The notes: generated from the letters alone by a model not told the origin. Counted from the stretch's first letter, positions 9,391 through 20,240 are shown. The stretch is 64,000 bases of DNA from Flavobacterium sp. (GCF_024642105.1 NZ_JAHEBT010000055.1:1-64000), one strand, 5' to 3'. Numbers and translations: made by a program.

Positions 9391-11547
9391 ATGGCTAGAG
9401 ATTTAAAATATACAAGAAACATAGGTATTGCTGCTCACATTGATGCTGGTAAAACAACAACAACAGAGCGTATTTTATTCTATACAGGAAAATCACACAA
9501 AATTGGTGAGGTGCACGATGGTGCTGCAACAATGGACTGGATGGCACAAGAGCAAGAAAGAGGTATTACCATTACTTCTGCTGCTACAACTTGTGAATGG
9601 AATTTTCCAACTGAACAAGGTAAAATTTTACCTGAATCTACAGGTTACCACTTTAATATTATTGATACTCCTGGACACGTTGACTTTACCGTAGAGGTAA
9701 ACCGTTCGTTACGTGTATTGGATGGTTTAGTTTTCTTATTTAGTGCTGTTGATGGTGTTGAGCCACAATCAGAAACTAACTGGAGATTAGCGGATCAGTA
9801 TAGAGTTCCACGTATGGGATTCGTAAACAAAATGGACCGTCAAGGTTCTAACTTCTTAAATGTATGTCAGCAAGTTAGAGACATGTTAAAATCTAACGCT
9901 GTTGCTATTACATTGCCAATCGGTGAGGAAAATGATTTCAAAGGGGTAGTTGACTTAGTGAAAAATCAAGCGATTATTTGGCATGATGCTACACAAGGAG
10001 CTACTTTTGATATTGTTGATATTCCAGCTGATATGGTGGATGATGTTAAAGCTTATAGATCTATTCTTATTGAGGCAGTAGCTGATTATGATGAGAATCT
10101 ATTGGATAAGTATATGGAAGATGAAAACTCTATTACAGAGGATGAAATCAACACTGCTTTGAGAGCCGCTACAATTGACATGGCGATCATTCCTATGATT
10201 GCAGGTTCTTCTTTCAAAAACAAAGGAGTTCAATTTATGTTAGATGCAGTATGTAAATACTTACCATCTCCATTGGATAAAGAAGGTATCGAAGGAATTC
10301 ATCCTGATGATGCTGATTTATTAGAAGAAGATCAAACTAAAATATTACGTCGTCCAGATGTAAAAGAGCCGTTCGCTGCTTTGGCATTTAAGATTGCTAC
10401 TGACCCTTATGTTGGTCGTTTGGCTTTCTTCCGTGCGTATTCTGGTCGTTTGGATGCAGGTTCTTATATCTTGAACACTCGTTCAGGAAACAAAGAAAGA
10501 ATTTCTCGTATCTACCAAATGCACGCTAACAAACAAAATCCAATCGAATATATTGAGGCTGGAGATATTGGAGCTGCTGTTGGATTTAAAGATATCAAAA
10601 CTGGGGATACTATGTGTGATGAAAAACACCCAATTATCCTTGAGTCAATGAAATTCCCTGATCCAGTAATTGGTATCGCTATTGAGCCTAAAACTAAAGC
10701 TGACGTTGATAAAATGGGTATGGCTTTGGCTAAATTGGCTGAGGAAGATCCTACATTTACGGTTAGAACTGATGAAGCTTCAGGTCAAACTATTATCTCA
10801 GGTATGGGTGAGTTACACTTAGATATCCTTGTAGATCGTATGAAACGTGAGTTTAAAGTTGAAGTAAACCAAGGTGAGCCTCAAGTAGAGTACAAAGAAG
10901 CGTTTACAAAAGAAGCTCAACATAGAGAGGTGTACAAAAAACAATCTGGAGGTCGTGGTAAATTTGGAGATATTGTTTTCCGTTTAGAGCCTGCAGATGT
11001 AGTTGATGGAAAAGCTCCAGTTGGATTACAGTTTGTGAATGAAGTAAAAGGAGGAAACGTTCCTAAGGAATACATTCCTGCTGTTGAGAAAGGTTTCAGA
11101 GAAGCTATGAAAACAGGACCATTAGCTGGTTATACTGTAGATAGTTTGAAAGTAACTTTATTAGACGGTTCTTATCACCCAGTGGATTCTGATGCTTTGT
11201 CATTTGAATTAGCAGCAAGAATGGGTTATAAAGAAGTGGCAAAAGCAGCTGGTGCAGTTATCCTTGAGCCTATTATGAAAATCGAAGTAATTACTCCAGA
11301 AGAAAATATGGGGGATATTGTTGGAGATTTGAATAGAAGAAGAGGTCAAGTTAATGACATGGGAGATAGAGCAGGTGCTAAAACTATTAAAGCCAATGTT
11401 CCTTTATCTGAAATGTTTGGCTATGTAACTACATTGAGAACATTGTCTTCAGGTAGAGCAACTTCTACTATGGAATTTTCACACTACGAACAAACTCCTT
11501 CTAATATTTCAGAAGAAGTGATCAAAAAAGCAAAAGGTAACGCTTAA
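9391..11547 (+). CDS. fusA: Translation elongation factor G
   Basis: EF-G is the GTPase that drives translocation on the ribosome. The 718-residue product shows G1 AHIDAGKTT at 15-23, the switch region [12 protein letters not shown]3 DTPGHVDFT and G4 NKMDR, then domains II-V ([13 protein letters not shown], and the C-terminal [14 protein letters not shown]). It sits between rpsG and rpsJ with spacings of 10 and 11 bases, so it is in the same transcript. Confidence 0.98.
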   Translation: MARDLKYTRNIGIAAHIDAGKTTTTERILFYTGKSHKIGEVHDGAATMDWMAQEQERGITITSAATTCEWNFPTEQGKILPESTGYHFNIIDTPGHVDFTVEVNRSLRVLDGLVFLFSAVDGVEPQSETNWRLADQYRVPRMGFVNKMDRQGSNFLNVCQQVRDMLKSNAVAITLPIGEENDFKGVVDLVKNQAIIWHDATQGATFDIVDIPADMVDDVKAYRSILIEAVADYDENLLDKYMEDENSITEDEINTALRAATIDMAIIPMIAGSSFKNKGVQFMLDAVCKYLPSPLDKEGIEGIHPDDADLLEEDQTKILRRPDVKEPFAALAFKIATDPYVGRLAFFRAYSGRLDAGSYILNTRSGNKERISRIYQMHANKQNPIEYIEAGDIGAAVGFKDIKTGDTMCDEKHPIILESMKFPDPVIGIAIEPKTKADVDKMGMALAKLAEEDPTFTVRTDEASGQTIISGMGELHLDILVDRMKREFKVEVNQGEPQVEYKEAFTKEAQHREVYKKQSGGRGKFGDIVFRLEPADVVDGKAPVGLQFVNEVKGGNVPKEYIPAVEKGFREAMKTGPLAGYTVDSLKVTLLDGSYHPVDSDALSFELAARMGYKEVAKAAGAVILEPIMKIEVITPEENMGDIVGDLNRRRGQVNDMGDRAGAKTIKANVPLSEMFGYVTTLRTLSSGRATSTMEFSHYEQTPSNISEEVIKKAKGNA

Positions 11548-11558
11548 TTTTTAAGAAA

Positions 11559-11864
11559 ATGAGTCAAAAAATCAGAATAAAACTAAAATCTTACGATCAC
11601 ATGTTGGTAGACAAGTCTGCTGAGAAGATTGTAAAAACGGTTAAAACTACCGGTGCAGTTGTAACAGGACCAATTCCATTGCCAACTCACAAAAAATTAT
11701 TCACGGTATTGCGTTCTCCACACGTTAACAAAAAAGCGAGAGAGCAATTTGAAGTTATGTCATACAAGAGATTAATTGACATTTATTCTTCTTCATCTAA
11801 AACTATTGATGCTTTAATGAAATTAGAATTGCCTAGTGGAGTTGAAGTAGAAATCAAAGTTTAG
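11559..11864 (+). CDS. rpsJ: 30S ribosomal protein S10
   Basis: S10 (101 residues) is a 30S head protein that also binds NusB in antitermination. The signature [15 protein letters not shown] and [22 protein letters not shown] are intact. Here rpsJ ends the str transcription unit. A 157-base gap with a new promoter separates it from rplC, unlike E. coli, where rpsJ heads the S10 operon. Confidence 0.98.
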
Positions 11865-11895
11865 GTACCTGTATTTTCGAAATAGAAGAGCATTC

Positions 11896-11980
11896 CGTTT
11901 AAGCGAAAACATTTTTTGGAATATCTGCAAATAAGTTCTACTTTTGCACCTCATTTTAAAAAATAGGATTCGCTTAAACG
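11896..11980 (+). promoter_or_regulatory. 12-base perfect inverted repeat bracketing the rplC promoter
   Basis: CGTTTAAGCGAA at 11896-11907 is the exact reverse complement of TTCGCTTAAACG at 11969-11980. The 61 bases between them contain the complete promoter. The left arm lies just upstream of the -33 box and the right arm in the early leader of the rplC transcript. It could be an operator, or an RNA stem that forms only in read-through transcripts from rpsJ. Confidence 0.7.
11915..11947 (+). promoter_or_regulatory. Promoter of the rplC (S10-spc) run
   Basis: TTTG at 11915-11918 and TACTTTTGC at 11939-11947 are spaced by 20 bases. Transcription would start about 70 bases before the rplC ATG, giving a leader that contains one arm of the 12-base inverted repeat. 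Confidence 0.82.
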
Positions 11981-12021
11981 TGTGTTCTATATTTATATTT
12001 AATAATTAATAATTAATATTT

Positions 12022-12639
12022 ATGTCTGGGTTAATTGGTAGAAAAATCGGCATGACTAGCATTTTCGACGAAAACGGGAAGAATATTCCTTGTACAGTAA
12101 TCGAAGCTGGACCATGTGTTGTTACCCAAGTCAGAACCAAAGGTGTTGACGGGTATGAAGCGTTGCAACTTGGTTTCGATGACAAAAACGAGAAACATTC
12201 CACAAAAGCGGCTGTAGGTCACTTTAAAAAAGCGGGAACTGTTGCTAAGAAAAAAGTCGTTGAATTCCAAAATTTTGCAACTGAACAAAAATTAGGAGAT
12301 CTTATTGATGTTACTATTTTTGAAGAAGGAGAATTTGTAGATGTACAAGGTGTATCTAAAGGTAAAGGTTTCCAAGGGGTTGTTAAACGTCACGGTTTTG
12401 GTGGTGTTGGACAAGCTACTCATGGTCAACACAACCGTTTAAGAGCGCCAGGTTCTGTAGGAGCTTCTTCTTATCCATCTAGAGTATTCAAAGGAATGCG
12501 TATGGCTGGAAGAATGGGAGGAGAAAATGTAAAAGTTCAAAACCTTAGAGTTTTAAAAGTAGTGGCTGATAAGAACCTACTTGTTATTAAAGGATGTGTT
12601 CCTGGTCATAACAACTCTTATGTAATCATTCAGAAGTAA
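12022..12639 (+). CDS. rplC: 50S ribosomal protein L3
   Basis: L3 (205 residues) is an early-assembly large-subunit protein near the peptidyl-transferase centre. It shows the family core with [31 protein letters not shown] and [13 protein letters not shown]. It is the first gene after an internal promoter and overlaps the start of rplD by one base. Confidence 0.98.
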   Translation: MSGLIGRKIGMTSIFDENGKNIPCTVIEAGPCVVTQVRTKGVDGYEALQLGFDDKNEKHSTKAAVGHFKKAGTVAKKKVVEFQNFATEQKLGDLIDVTIFEEGEFVDVQGVSKGKGFQGVVKRHGFGGVGQATHGQHNRLRAPGSVGASSYPSRVFKGMRMAGRMGGENVKVQNLRVLKVVADKNLLVIKGCVPGHNNSYVIIQK

Positions 12640-13268
12640 TGGAAGTAAAAGTATTAGATTTCAACGGAAAAGATACTGGAAGAAAAGTTCAACTTTCTGA
12701 TTCAGTATTCGCAATTGAACCAAATAATCACGCTGTATACCTTGATGTTAAGCAATATCTTGCTAATCAAAGACAGGGAACGCACAAAGCAAAAGAAAGA
12801 GCTGAAGTAGCGGGAAGTACACGTAAGATTAAAAAACAAAAAGGAACTGGTACTGCTCGTGCGGGTAGTGCAAAGAATCCATTGTTTAAAGGTGGAGGAA
12901 CAGTTTTCGGACCTAGACCAAGAAGTTATTCATTCAAATTGAATAAAAACTTGAAACGTTTGGCTAGAAAATCAGCTTTCTCAATCAAAGCAAAAGAGTC
13001 CAATATCATCGTTTTAGAAGACTTCAATTTTGAAACTCCAAGCACTAAAAATTTCATTAACGTTTTGAAATCGTTGGGCTTAGAAAACAAAAAATCTTTA
13101 TTCGTGTTGGGTGATTCAAATAAAAATGTATATTTGTCGTCACGCAATTTAAAGGCTTCTAACGTAGTAAGTAGCTCAGAATTAAGTACTTACGCCATCT
13201 TAAACGCTAATAATGTAGTGCTTTTAGAAGGTTCTTTGGAAGGAATTGAAGATAATTTAAGCAAATAA
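12639..13268 (+). CDS. rplD: 50S ribosomal protein L4
   Basis: L4 (209 residues) binds 23S rRNA and lines the exit tunnel. The loop region RKIKKQKGTGTARAGSAKNP and GGTVFGPRPRSYS is conserved. In E. coli L4 represses its own operon through the mRNA leader, so the structured leader upstream of rplC is a possible target. Its ATG overlaps the rplC stop. Confidence 0.98.
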   Translation: MEVKVLDFNGKDTGRKVQLSDSVFAIEPNNHAVYLDVKQYLANQRQGTHKAKERAEVAGSTRKIKKQKGTGTARAGSAKNPLFKGGGTVFGPRPRSYSFKLNKNLKRLARKSAFSIKAKESNIIVLEDFNFETPSTKNFINVLKSLGLENKKSLFVLGDSNKNVYLSSRNLKASNVVSSSELSTYAILNANNVVLLEGSLEGIEDNLSK

Positions 13269-13276
13269 ATAGGAAA

Positions 13277-13567
13277 ATGAGTATTATAATCAGACCTATA
13301 GTAACTGAAAAAGTAACCAAAGAGAGTGAAGTTTTAAACCGCTTCGGATTTTTTGTTAACAAAAAAGCAAATAAAGTTGAGATTAAGAAAGCTGTTGAGG
13401 CTACTTATGGAGTAACTGTTGTTAGTGTTAACACAATTAACGTAAGACCGGATAGAACTACAAAATACACTAAAAGTGGTTTGATCAGTGGAAAAACAAA
13501 TGCTGAAAAGAAAGCATTTGTACAAGTAAAAGAAGGAGAATCAATTGATTTTTACAACAATATCTAA
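13277..13567 (+). CDS. rplW: 50S ribosomal protein L23
   Basis: L23 (96 residues) sits at the tunnel exit and is a docking site for trigger factor and SRP. The sequence IIRPIVTEKVTKESE at the start and the NKANKVEIKKAVEATYGVTV core are typical. It follows rplD after 8 bases. Confidence 0.97.
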   Translation: MSIIIRPIVTEKVTKESEVLNRFGFFVNKKANKVEIKKAVEATYGVTVVSVNTINVRPDRTTKYTKSGLISGKTNAEKKAFVQVKEGESIDFYNNI

Positions 13568-13576
13568 TAGAGAACA

Positions 13577-14401
13577 ATGTCAGTTAGAAAATTAAAACCT
13601 ATTACCCCAGGTCAGCGATTTAGAGTTGTGAATGGTTATGACGCCATTACAACTGATAAGCCGGAACGCTCTTTGATAGCGCCGATAAAAAACTCTGGAG
13701 GTAGAAATAGTCAAGGAAAGATGACCATGCGTTATACGGGTGGTGGTCACAAGCAGAGATATCGTATTATTGATTTTAAACGTACTAAAGAAGGAATTCC
13801 TGCTACGGTTAAATCAATCGAATACGATCCAAATCGTACTGCGTTTATCGCTTTATTAGCTTATGCTGATGGAGAGAAAACTTATGTTATTGCACAAAAC
13901 GGATTGAAAGTGGGTCAGAAATTAGTTTCTGGACCAGAATCTCAACCTGAAATTGGTAATACATTGCCATTAAGCAGAATTCCGTTAGGAACTGTTATTT
14001 CTTGTATTGAGTTACGTCCAGGTCAAGGAGCAGTTATTGCTCGTTCAGCTGGAACTTTTGCTCAATTAATGGCAAGAGATGGAAAATATGCTACAATTAA
14101 AATGCCATCAGGAGAAACAAGATTGATCTTGTTAACTTGTTCGGCTACTATTGGAGCTGTTTCTAATTCTGATCATCAATTAGTTGTATCTGGAAAAGCA
14201 GGTAGAACAAGATGGTTAGGAAGAAGACCTAGAACAAGACCTGTTGCAATGAACCCTGTCGATCACCCAATGGGTGGTGGTGAAGGACGTTCTTCTGGTG
14301 GACATCCACGTTCAAGAAATGGAATACCAGCTAAAGGTTATAGAACTCGTTCTAAGAAAAACCCGAGTAACAAGTATATCGTAGAACGTAGAAAGAAATA
14401 A
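13577..14401 (+). CDS. rplB: 50S ribosomal protein L2
   Basis: L2 (274 residues) is required for subunit association and peptidyl-transferase assembly. The signatures [20 protein letters not shown] and [19 protein letters not shown] are present, and the basic C-terminus is complete. It lies between rplW and rpsS with gaps under 10 bases. Confidence 0.98.
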   Translation: MSVRKLKPITPGQRFRVVNGYDAITTDKPERSLIAPIKNSGGRNSQGKMTMRYTGGGHKQRYRIIDFKRTKEGIPATVKSIEYDPNRTAFIALLAYADGEKTYVIAQNGLKVGQKLVSGPESQPEIGNTLPLSRIPLGTVISCIELRPGQGAVIARSAGTFAQLMARDGKYATIKMPSGETRLILLTCSATIGAVSNSDHQLVVSGKAGRTRWLGRRPRTRPVAMNPVDHPMGGGEGRSSGGHPRSRNGIPAKGYRTRSKKNPSNKYIVERRKK

Positions 14402-14407
14402 TAAGAT

Positions 14408-14686
14408 ATGGCACGTTCATTAAAAAAAGGACCTTTCGTTCATTATAAGTTAGACAAGAAAGTTCAAGAAAACATAGAAAAAGGTGGTAGTGGAGTTGTT
14501 AAGACATGGTCTAGAGCTTCTATGATTACTCCAGACTTTGTTGGACAAACAATCGCAGTTCATAACGGTCGTCAGTTTGTACCAGTTTACGTTACAGAAA
14601 ACATGGTAGGTCACAAATTAGGAGAATTTTCACCAACACGATCTTTTAGAGGTCACGCTGGAGCAAAAAATAAAGGTAAAAAATAA
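14408..14686 (+). CDS. rpsS: 30S ribosomal protein S19
   Basis: S19 (92 residues) is in the 30S head and contacts S13 and the t[44 protein letters not shown] and [16 protein letters not shown] are the expected family blocks. It is tightly packed in the S10-type gene order. Confidence 0.98.
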   Translation: MARSLKKGPFVHYKLDKKVQENIEKGGSGVVKTWSRASMITPDFVGQTIAVHNGRQFVPVYVTENMVGHKLGEFSPTRSFRGHAGAKNKGKK

Positions 14687-14692
14687 GAAGCA

Positions 14693-15103
14693 ATGGGAGT
14701 TCGTAAAAGAGAAACAGCAGACGCAAGAAAAGAGGCTAATAAGTCACTAGCTTTTGCAAAATTGAATAACTGCCCTACTTCACCTAGAAAAATGCGCTTA
14801 GTTGCGGACTTGGTAAGAGGTCAGAAAGTGGAAAGAGCACTTAATATATTAAGATTTAGCTCAAAAGAAGCTTCAAGAAAATTAGAGAAACTATTATTAT
14901 CTGCTATCAATAACTGGGAGCAAAAAAATAGTGAAGGTAATGTAGCTGAAGCAGGCTTATTTGTAAAAGAGATCAGAGTAGATGGTGGAATGATGTTGAA
15001 AAGACTTCGTCCAGCTCCACAAGGTCGTGCACACAGAATTAGAAAACGTTCTAACCACGTAACAATCGTGTTAGGAGCTATTAATAACACACAAAGCAAT
15101 TAA
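14693..15103 (+). CDS. rplV: 50S ribosomal protein L22
   Basis: L22 (136 residues) spans all 23S rRNA domains and extends a loop into the exit tunnel. It has [18 protein letters not shown] and the C-terminal [19 protein letters not shown] hairpin. It follows rpsS after 6 bases and precedes rpsC by 5. Confidence 0.98.
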   Translation: MGVRKRETADARKEANKSLAFAKLNNCPTSPRKMRLVADLVRGQKVERALNILRFSSKEASRKLEKLLLSAINNWEQKNSEGNVAEAGLFVKEIRVDGGMMLKRLRPAPQGRAHRIRKRSNHVTIVLGAINNTQSN

Positions 15104-15108
15104 TAAAG

Positions 15109-15864
15109 ATGGGACAAAAGACAAATCCAATTGGAAATAGACTTGGTATCATCAGAGGATGGGACTCTAACTGGTATGGTGGAAATGATTATGGCGATAA
15201 ATTAGCCGAAGATCACAAAATCAGAAAGTACATCCATGCTCGTTTATCAAAAGCTAGTGTATCAAAAGTAATCATCGAGAGAACTTTGAAACTTGTAACC
15301 GTTACTATCACTACTGCTAGACCTGGTATCATTATCGGAAAAGGTGGTCAAGAGGTAGACAAGTTGAAAGAAGAACTTAAGAAAATTACTGACAAAGAGG
15401 TTCAAATTAACATCTTTGAAATCAAAAGACCTGAACTTGATGCTTATTTAGTTGCAACAAGTATCTGTCGTCAAATCGAGAGTCGTATTTCTTACAGACG
15501 TGCAATCAAAATGGCTATTGCTGCTTCTATGCGTATGAACGCTGAAGGTATCAAAGTTTTGATTTCTGGTCGTTTGAATGGAGCTGAGATGGCGCGTTCA
15601 GAAGGTTTCAAAGAAGGTAGAATTCCTCTATCAACTTTCAGAGCCGATATTGATTATGCTTTAGCAGAAGCGCATACTACTTATGGTAGAATGGGTATTA
15701 AAGTGTGGATCATGAAAGGTGAAGTTTATGGAAAGAGAGATCTTTCTCCGCTTGCTGGAATGGACAAAAAACAATCTGGTGCAGGTGGTAAAGGTGGAGA
15801 TGCTCCTAGAGGCAAATCTAACTTTAATAAAGGTGGAAAACCAGACGCTCGTAAAAGAAAGTAA
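15109..15864 (+). CDS. rpsC: 30S ribosomal protein S3
   Basis: S3 forms part of the mRNA entry channel. The 251-residue product has the [14 protein letters not shown] start, the KH-type RNA-binding core with [16 protein letters not shown], and the S3-C domain ([14 protein letters not shown]). A Gly/Lys/Arg-rich C-terminal tail after about residue 220 lengthens it relative to E. coli S3 (233). Confidence 0.98.
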   Translation: MGQKTNPIGNRLGIIRGWDSNWYGGNDYGDKLAEDHKIRKYIHARLSKASVSKVIIERTLKLVTVTITTARPGIIIGKGGQEVDKLKEELKKITDKEVQINIFEIKRPELDAYLVATSICRQIESRISYRRAIKMAIAASMRMNAEGIKVLISGRLNGAEMARSEGFKEGRIPLSTFRADIDYALAEAHTTYGRMGIKVWIMKGEVYGKRDLSPLAGMDKKQSGAGGKGGDAPRGKSNFNKGGKPDARKRK

Positions 15865-15883
15865 ATTTTTAAACTAAAGAAAA

Positions 15884-16309
15884 ATGTTACAGCCTAAAAG
15901 AACAAAATACCGTAAGGTACAGAAAGGTAAAATGAAAGGAAACTCTCAAAGAGGGCATGAACTTTCTAATGGAATGTTTGGTATTAAATCTGTACATGAA
16001 GATGGAATGTTCTTAACCTCTCGTCAAATCGAAGCAGCTCGTATTGCAGCTACTCGTTACATGAAGAGAGAAGGACAATTATGGATCAAAATATTTCCAG
16101 ACAAACCAATTACTAAGAAACCTCTTGAAGTACGTATGGGTAAAGGTAAAGGAGCCGTTGAATATTGGGCTGCCGTTGTTAAACCCGGAAGAATTATGTT
16201 TGAAGTTGGAGGAGTACCTTTGTCAGTTGCAAAAGAGGCGTTACGTCTTGCAGCACAAAAACTTCCAGTAAAAACTAAATTCGTTGTTGCGAGAGATTTC
16301 GAAGCATAA
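15884..16309 (+). CDS. rplP: 50S ribosomal protein L16
   Basis: L16 (141 residues) helps position the A-site tRNA. The [19 protein letters not shown] start, the [20 protein letters not shown] block and the [19 protein letters not shown] segment are intact. It follows rpsC after 19 bases and is co-transcribed. Confidence 0.98.
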   Translation: MLQPKRTKYRKVQKGKMKGNSQRGHELSNGMFGIKSVHEDGMFLTSRQIEAARIAATRYMKREGQLWIKIFPDKPITKKPLEVRMGKGKGAVEYWAAVVKPGRIMFEVGGVPLSVAKEALRLAAQKLPVKTKFVVARDFEA

Positions 16310-16321
16310 TCTAATTATATT

Positions 16322-16513
16322 ATGAAACAATCAGAAATAAAAAATCTTTCTGCAGCGGAGTTGCAAGAAAAACTTAGCCAGACTAAGAAAGCTTATGCTA
16401 ACCTAAAATTGGCTCACGCTATCTCACCAATTGAAAATCCTCTACAAATTAGAACTGTAAGAAGAACAATTGCAAGATTAGCTACTGAGCTTACAAAAAG
16501 AGAGTTACAATAA
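16322..16513 (+). CDS. rpmC: 50S ribosomal protein L29
   Basis: L29 is a small helical protein next to L23 at the tunnel exit. The 63 residues form the expected two helices, with KNLSAAELQEKLSQTKKAY and NPLQIRTVRRTIARLATEL. It lies between rplP and rpsQ as usual. Confidence 0.97.
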   Translation: MKQSEIKNLSAAELQEKLSQTKKAYANLKLAHAISPIENPLQIRTVRRTIARLATELTKRELQ

Positions 16514-16530
16514 TTGTAATCTGCTGAAAG

Positions 16531-16788
16531 ATGGAAAAAAGAAATTTAAGAAAAGAGAGAATTGGTGTTGTTACTTCTAACAAAATGGAGAAATCTATTG
16601 TTGTAGCAGAAGTACGTAAAGTAAAACACCCATTATACGGTAAGTTCGTGTTGAAAACAAAAAAATACGTTGCACACGACGAAACAAACGACTGTAACAT
16701 TGGAGATACTGTAAGAATTAGCGAAACGCGTCCTTTGAGTAAATCAAAATGTTGGAGATTAGTTGAAATCATTGAAAGAGCTAAATAA
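16531..16788 (+). CDS. rpsQ: 30S ribosomal protein S17
   Basis: S17 (85 residues) is an early-binding OB-fold protein of the 30S body. [19 protein letters not shown], then [17 protein letters not shown] and [20 protein letters not shown], are family hallmarks. The rplN ATG follows two bases after the stop. Confidence 0.97.
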   Translation: MEKRNLRKERIGVVTSNKMEKSIVVAEVRKVKHPLYGKFVLKTKKYVAHDETNDCNIGDTVRISETRPLSKSKCWRLVEIIERAK

Positions 16789-16790
16789 TT

Positions 16791-17159
16791 ATGGTACAAC
16801 AAGAATCAAGACTAAAAGTAGCAGATAACACAGGAGCTAAAGAAGTTTTAACTATCCGTGTTTTAGGAGGTACCAAAAGAAGGTATGCCTCTGTTGGTGA
16901 CAAGATTGTAGTTTCTATCAAAGATGCAACTCCAAACGGAAACGTTAAAAAAGGAGCTGTTTCAACTGCAGTTGTTGTACGTACCAAAAAAGAAGTGAGA
17001 AGAGCCGATGGTTCATACATCAGATTTGATGACAACGCATGTGTGTTATTGAATGCTGCTGGTGAAATGAGAGGAACTCGTGTTTTTGGTCCGGTAGCAA
17101 GAGAACTTCGTGAAAAACAATTCATGAAAATTGTATCATTAGCACCAGAAGTGCTTTAA
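16791..17159 (+). CDS. rplN: 50S ribosomal protein L14
   Basis: L14 (122 residues) lies at the subunit interface. It begins [19 protein letters not shown] and carries [20 protein letters not shown] and [14 protein letters not shown], a full-length match to the family. It marks the start of the spc-type gene order here, with no separate promoter visible before it. Confidence 0.98.
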
Positions 17160-17170
17160 TTCGTTTTAAG

Positions 17171-17485
17171 ATGATAAAGCTAAAAATAAAATCAGGAGAC
17201 GTAGTAAGAGTTATTGCAGGTGACCATAAAGGTGCTGAAGGTAAAGTATTACGCGTGTACCGTGAGAAAAACAAAGCGATAGTTGAAGGTGTAAACATGG
17301 TTTCGAAACATACTAAACCAAGTGCTAAAAACCCTCAAGGTGGTATCGTTAAAAAAGAAGCTTCTATTCAAATTTCCAATATTGCTTTAATTGATCCTAA
17401 AACTAAAGGAACAACTAGAGTAGGTATTAGAGTAGAAGGAGATAAGAAAGTGAGATTTTCAAAAAAATCTAATCAAGTACTATAG
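17171..17485 (+). CDS. rplX: 50S ribosomal protein L24
   Basis: L24 (104 residues) is an assembly initiator with a KOW motif. The motif is seen as [20 protein letters not shown] near the N-terminus, followed by [19 protein letters not shown]. The rplE ATG comes two bases after its stop. Confidence 0.97.
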   Translation: MIKLKIKSGDVVRVIAGDHKGAEGKVLRVYREKNKAIVEGVNMVSKHTKPSAKNPQGGIVKKEASIQISNIALIDPKTKGTTRVGIRVEGDKKVRFSKKSNQVL

Positions 17486-17487
17486 TG

Positions 17488-18039
17488 ATGGCATATACAC
17501 CTAGACTAAAAGAAGAATACAAGAGTAGAGTAATTGCTGCTCTTAAAGAGGAATTCGGATATACAAACGTAATGCAAGTTCCAAAATTGGAAAAAATCGT
17601 TTTGAGCCGTGGAGTTGGTGCAGCTGTATCTGATAAAAAATTAATCGACTATGCAGTTGATGAATTGACAAAGATCACTGGACAAAAAGCAGTTTCTACA
17701 ATTTCTAAGAAAGACGTTGCGTCTTTCAAATTGAGAAAAGGAATGCCAATTGGTGCAAAAGTAACCCTTCGTGGAGAAAGAATGTATGAGTTTTTAGATA
17801 GACTTATTACTTCTGCTTTACCACGTGTTAGAGATTTTAGTGGTATCAAAGCTACTGGTTTCGACGGAAGAGGTAACTATAACCTTGGAGTGTTAGAGCA
17901 AATCATTTTCCCTGAAATTGATATTGATAAAGTAAACAAAATTGCTGGTATGGATATCACATTTGTTACTACTGCTCAAACCGATAAGGAAGCAAAATCG
18001 TTATTGGCTGAATTAGGATTACCTTTTAAAAAGAATTAA
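17488..18039 (+). CDS. rplE: 50S ribosomal protein L5
   Basis: L5 (183 residues) binds 5S rRNA in the central protuberance. It has [36 protein letters not shown] and the [19 protein letters not shown] block. I start it at the ATG at 17488; the in-frame GTG at 17485 overlaps the rplX stop and adds nothing conserved. Confidence 0.97.
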   Translation: MAYTPRLKEEYKSRVIAALKEEFGYTNVMQVPKLEKIVLSRGVGAAVSDKKLIDYAVDELTKITGQKAVSTISKKDVASFKLRKGMPIGAKVTLRGERMYEFLDRLITSALPRVRDFSGIKATGFDGRGNYNLGVLEQIIFPEIDIDKVNKIAGMDITFVTTAQTDKEAKSLLAELGLPFKKN

Positions 18040-18042
18040 GAC

Positions 18043-18312
18043 ATGGCTAAAGAATCAATGAAAGCCCGCGAGGTGAAAAGAGAAAAAACGGTAGCGAAGT
18101 ATGCTGAGAAAAGAAAAGCTTTGTTAGAAGCTGGAGATTTCGTAGGTTTGCAAAAATTACCAAAAAATGCTTCACCTGTTCGTTTACACAATCGTTGTAA
18201 ATTAACTGGAAGACCAAGAGGATATATTCGTCAATTTGGTATTTCACGTGTAACATTCCGCGAAATGGCTAACAACGGGTTAATTCCTGGAGTTAAGAAA
18301 GCTAGCTGGTAA
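18043..18312 (+). CDS. rpsN: 30S ribosomal protein S14 (zinc-free form)
   Basis: S14 (89 residues) is a 30S head protein. The C-terminal half [20 protein letters not shown] and [18 protein letters not shown] is the canonical end. It has only one cysteine, so the CxxC zinc site of the short form is absent and this is the longer zinc-independent type. It is followed by an unusually long 75-base gap with a strong hairpin before rpsH. Confidence 0.97.
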   Translation: MAKESMKAREVKREKTVAKYAEKRKALLEAGDFVGLQKLPKNASPVRLHNRCKLTGRPRGYIRQFGISRVTFREMANNGLIPGVKKASW

Positions 18313-18329
18313 GAATAAAGAATTATAAA

Positions 18330-18369
18330 TTGGTTTAAGGTTCGATGGCAGAGTGCCATCGAAAACCAA
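18330..18369 (+). promoter_or_regulatory. Strong mRNA hairpin between rpsN and rpsH
   Basis: TTCGATGGCA (18341-18350), a GAG loop and TGCCATCGAA (18354-18363) form a perfect 10-pair stem. An outer TTGGTT/AACCAA stem (18330-18335 with 18364-18369) stacks below it, leaving a 5-base bulge TAAGG on the 5' side only. There is no T run, so it is not a terminator. It ends 18 bases before the rpsH ATG. A translational control site for S8 or S14, or an RNA-processing site, is plausible. Confidence 0.75.
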
Positions 18370-18387
18370 AACCGCAAATTGATACAT

Positions 18388-18786
18388 ATGTATACAGATC
18401 CAATTGCAGATTACTTGACGCGAGTTCGTAACGCTGTGGCTGCAAACCACAAAGTTGTTGAGATTCCGGCTTCTAATCTAAAAAAAGAGATTACCAAGAT
18501 CTTATTTGATCAAGGGTATATCTTAAGTTACAAATTTGAGCAGAATACCGTTCAGGGTTCTATCAAAATTGCTTTGAAGTATGATAAAGATACCAAAGAG
18601 CCTGTAATCAAAGATATCCAAAGAATTAGTAAACCAGGTTTACGTAAATACGCAGGTGCTTCTAAAATTCCAAGAATCCTTAATGGATTAGGTATTGCGA
18701 TTGTTTCTACTTCTAAAGGTCTTATGACTGGGAAACAAGCTAAGCAATTGAATGTAGGTGGTGAAGTAATTTGTTACGTATACTAA
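18388..18786 (+). CDS. rpsH: 30S ribosomal protein S8
   Basis: S8 (132 residues) binds the central domain of 16S rRNA and in E. coli represses the spc operon. It begins [16 protein letters not shown] and ends GGEVICYVY, both typical. I chose the ATG at 18388; a TTG at 18379 extends the frame by three non-conserved residues. The preceding gap carries a strong hairpin that may be its control element. Confidence 0.97.
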   Translation: MYTDPIADYLTRVRNAVAANHKVVEIPASNLKKEITKILFDQGYILSYKFEQNTVQGSIKIALKYDKDTKEPVIKDIQRISKPGLRKYAGASKIPRILNGLGIAIVSTSKGLMTGKQAKQLNVGGEVICYVY

Positions 18787-18804
18787 TATTAAAGACTATA
18801 TAAG

Positions 18805-19347
18805 ATGTCAAGAATAGGTAAAAATCCAATTGTAATTCCTGCCGGAGTAACTGTTGAAGTTGCTAATGGAGTGGTTACAGTAAAAGGAAAGAATGGTCAA
18901 CTTACACAGGAGTTTTCGGACGTTACTGTAAAAGTTGAAGACGGTCAAGTTCTAGTAGAAAGATCGTCTGATCAGAAAGACCAAAGAGCAAAACACGGTT
19001 TATACAGATCTTTAATCAATAACATGATTCAAGGTGTATCTACAGGTTTTACTAAAGAATTGGAATTGGTAGGAGTAGGTTATAGAGCTTCAAACCAAGG
19101 TCAAAAATTAGATTTAGCTCTTGGATATTCACATAATATCGTTTTAGAAGTAGCTCCAGAAGTTGTTGTGGAGACTATCTCTGAAAAAGGTAAAAACCCA
19201 ATTGTGAAATTAACATCATTTGACAAACAACTTTTAGGACAGGTAGCTGCGAAAATCAGAGGTTTCCGTAAGCCTGAGCCATACAAAGGAAAAGGTGTTA
19301 AATTCGTAGGTGAAGTATTAAGAAGAAAAGCAGGTAAATCAGCTTAA
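18805..19347 (+). CDS. rplF: 50S ribosomal protein L6
   Basis: L6 (180 residues) lies near the factor-binding site. It begins [19 protein letters not shown] and has the duplicated domain with the C-terminal signature [18 protein letters not shown]. It is embedded in the spc order between rpsH and rplR. Confidence 0.98.
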   Translation: MSRIGKNPIVIPAGVTVEVANGVVTVKGKNGQLTQEFSDVTVKVEDGQVLVERSSDQKDQRAKHGLYRSLINNMIQGVSTGFTKELELVGVGYRASNQGQKLDLALGYSHNIVLEVAPEVVVETISEKGKNPIVKLTSFDKQLLGQVAAKIRGFRKPEPYKGKGVKFVGEVLRRKAGKSA

Positions 19348-19358
19348 AAAATAAGATT

Positions 19359-19709
19359 ATGTCATTAACAAAATCTGATAGAAGACAGAGAATTAAATTC
19401 AGAATTAGAAAGATTGTTAGCGGTACTGCTGCTAAACCTAGACTTTCTGTGTTTAGAAGTAACAAAGAAATTTATGCTCAATTAATTGACGATGTAAATG
19501 GAGTTACTTTATTAGCTGCCTCTTCAAGAGAAAAAGAAATAGGTAAAGGTACAAACGTTGAAGTTGCTGCAGCAGTTGGAAAACTAGTTGGAGAGAAAGC
19601 GTTAAAAGCCGGTATTGATGCAGTAACTTTCGATAGAGGAGGTTATTTATATCACGGTCGTATTAAATCATTAGCAGAAGGCGCGAGAGCTGCTGGACTT
19701 AAATTCTAA
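19359..19709 (+). CDS. rplR: 50S ribosomal protein L18
   Basis: L18 (116 residues) binds 5S rRNA with L5. [20 protein letters not shown] in the N-terminal half and [20 protein letters not shown] at the end are the family blocks. It is followed after 6 bases by rpsE. Confidence 0.98.
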   Translation: MSLTKSDRRQRIKFRIRKIVSGTAAKPRLSVFRSNKEIYAQLIDDVNGVTLLAASSREKEIGKGTNVEVAAAVGKLVGEKALKAGIDAVTFDRGGYLYHGRIKSLAEGARAAGLKF

Positions 19710-19715
19710 TATAGT

Positions 19716-20240
19716 ATGTCTAATAAATACAAAAATATAGAGTTGGTAAAACCTAGTGGTCTTGAATTGAAAGACCGTTTGGTGAGTGTAAATCGTGTTA
19801 CTAAAGTTACAAAAGGTGGTAGAGCATTTGGTTTTTCTGCTATTGTAGTTGTAGGTGATGAAAACGGAGTGGTAGGTCACGGATTAGGAAAATCTAAAGA
19901 TGTTTCTGAGGCAATTGCGAAAGCAGTAGAAGATGCTAAGAAAAATTTAGTACGTATTCCTTTGAACGGGCAATCAGTTCCTCACGAACAAAAAGGTAAA
20001 TTTGGTGGTGCACGTGTATTCTTAATTCCAGCCTCTCATGGTACAGGAGTTATTGCTGGTGGAGCTGTTCGTTCAGTTCTTGAATCAGTAGGTATTCACG
20101 ATGTATTGTCTAAATCTCAAGGATCTTCAAATCCTCACAACGTAGTAAAAGCAACTTTTGATGCTTTGTTACAAATGAGAAGTGCTCACACTGTTGCAAA
20201 ACAAAGAGGAGTTTCTTTAGAAAAAGTTTTTAAAGGTTAA
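19716..20240 (+). CDS. rpsE: 30S ribosomal protein S5
   Basis: S5 (174 residues) acts in decoding fidelity and mRNA unwinding. The double-stranded-RNA-binding-like part ([19 protein letters not shown], then [20 protein letters not shown]) and the C-terminal [20 protein letters not shown] are intact, so it is full length. Confidence 0.98.
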   Translation: MSNKYKNIELVKPSGLELKDRLVSVNRVTKVTKGGRAFGFSAIVVVGDENGVVGHGLGKSKDVSEAIAKAVEDAKKNLVRIPLNGQSVPHEQKGKFGGARVFLIPASHGTGVIAGGAVRSVLESVGIHDVLSKSQGSSNPHNVVKATFDALLQMRSAHTVAKQRGVSLEKVFKG

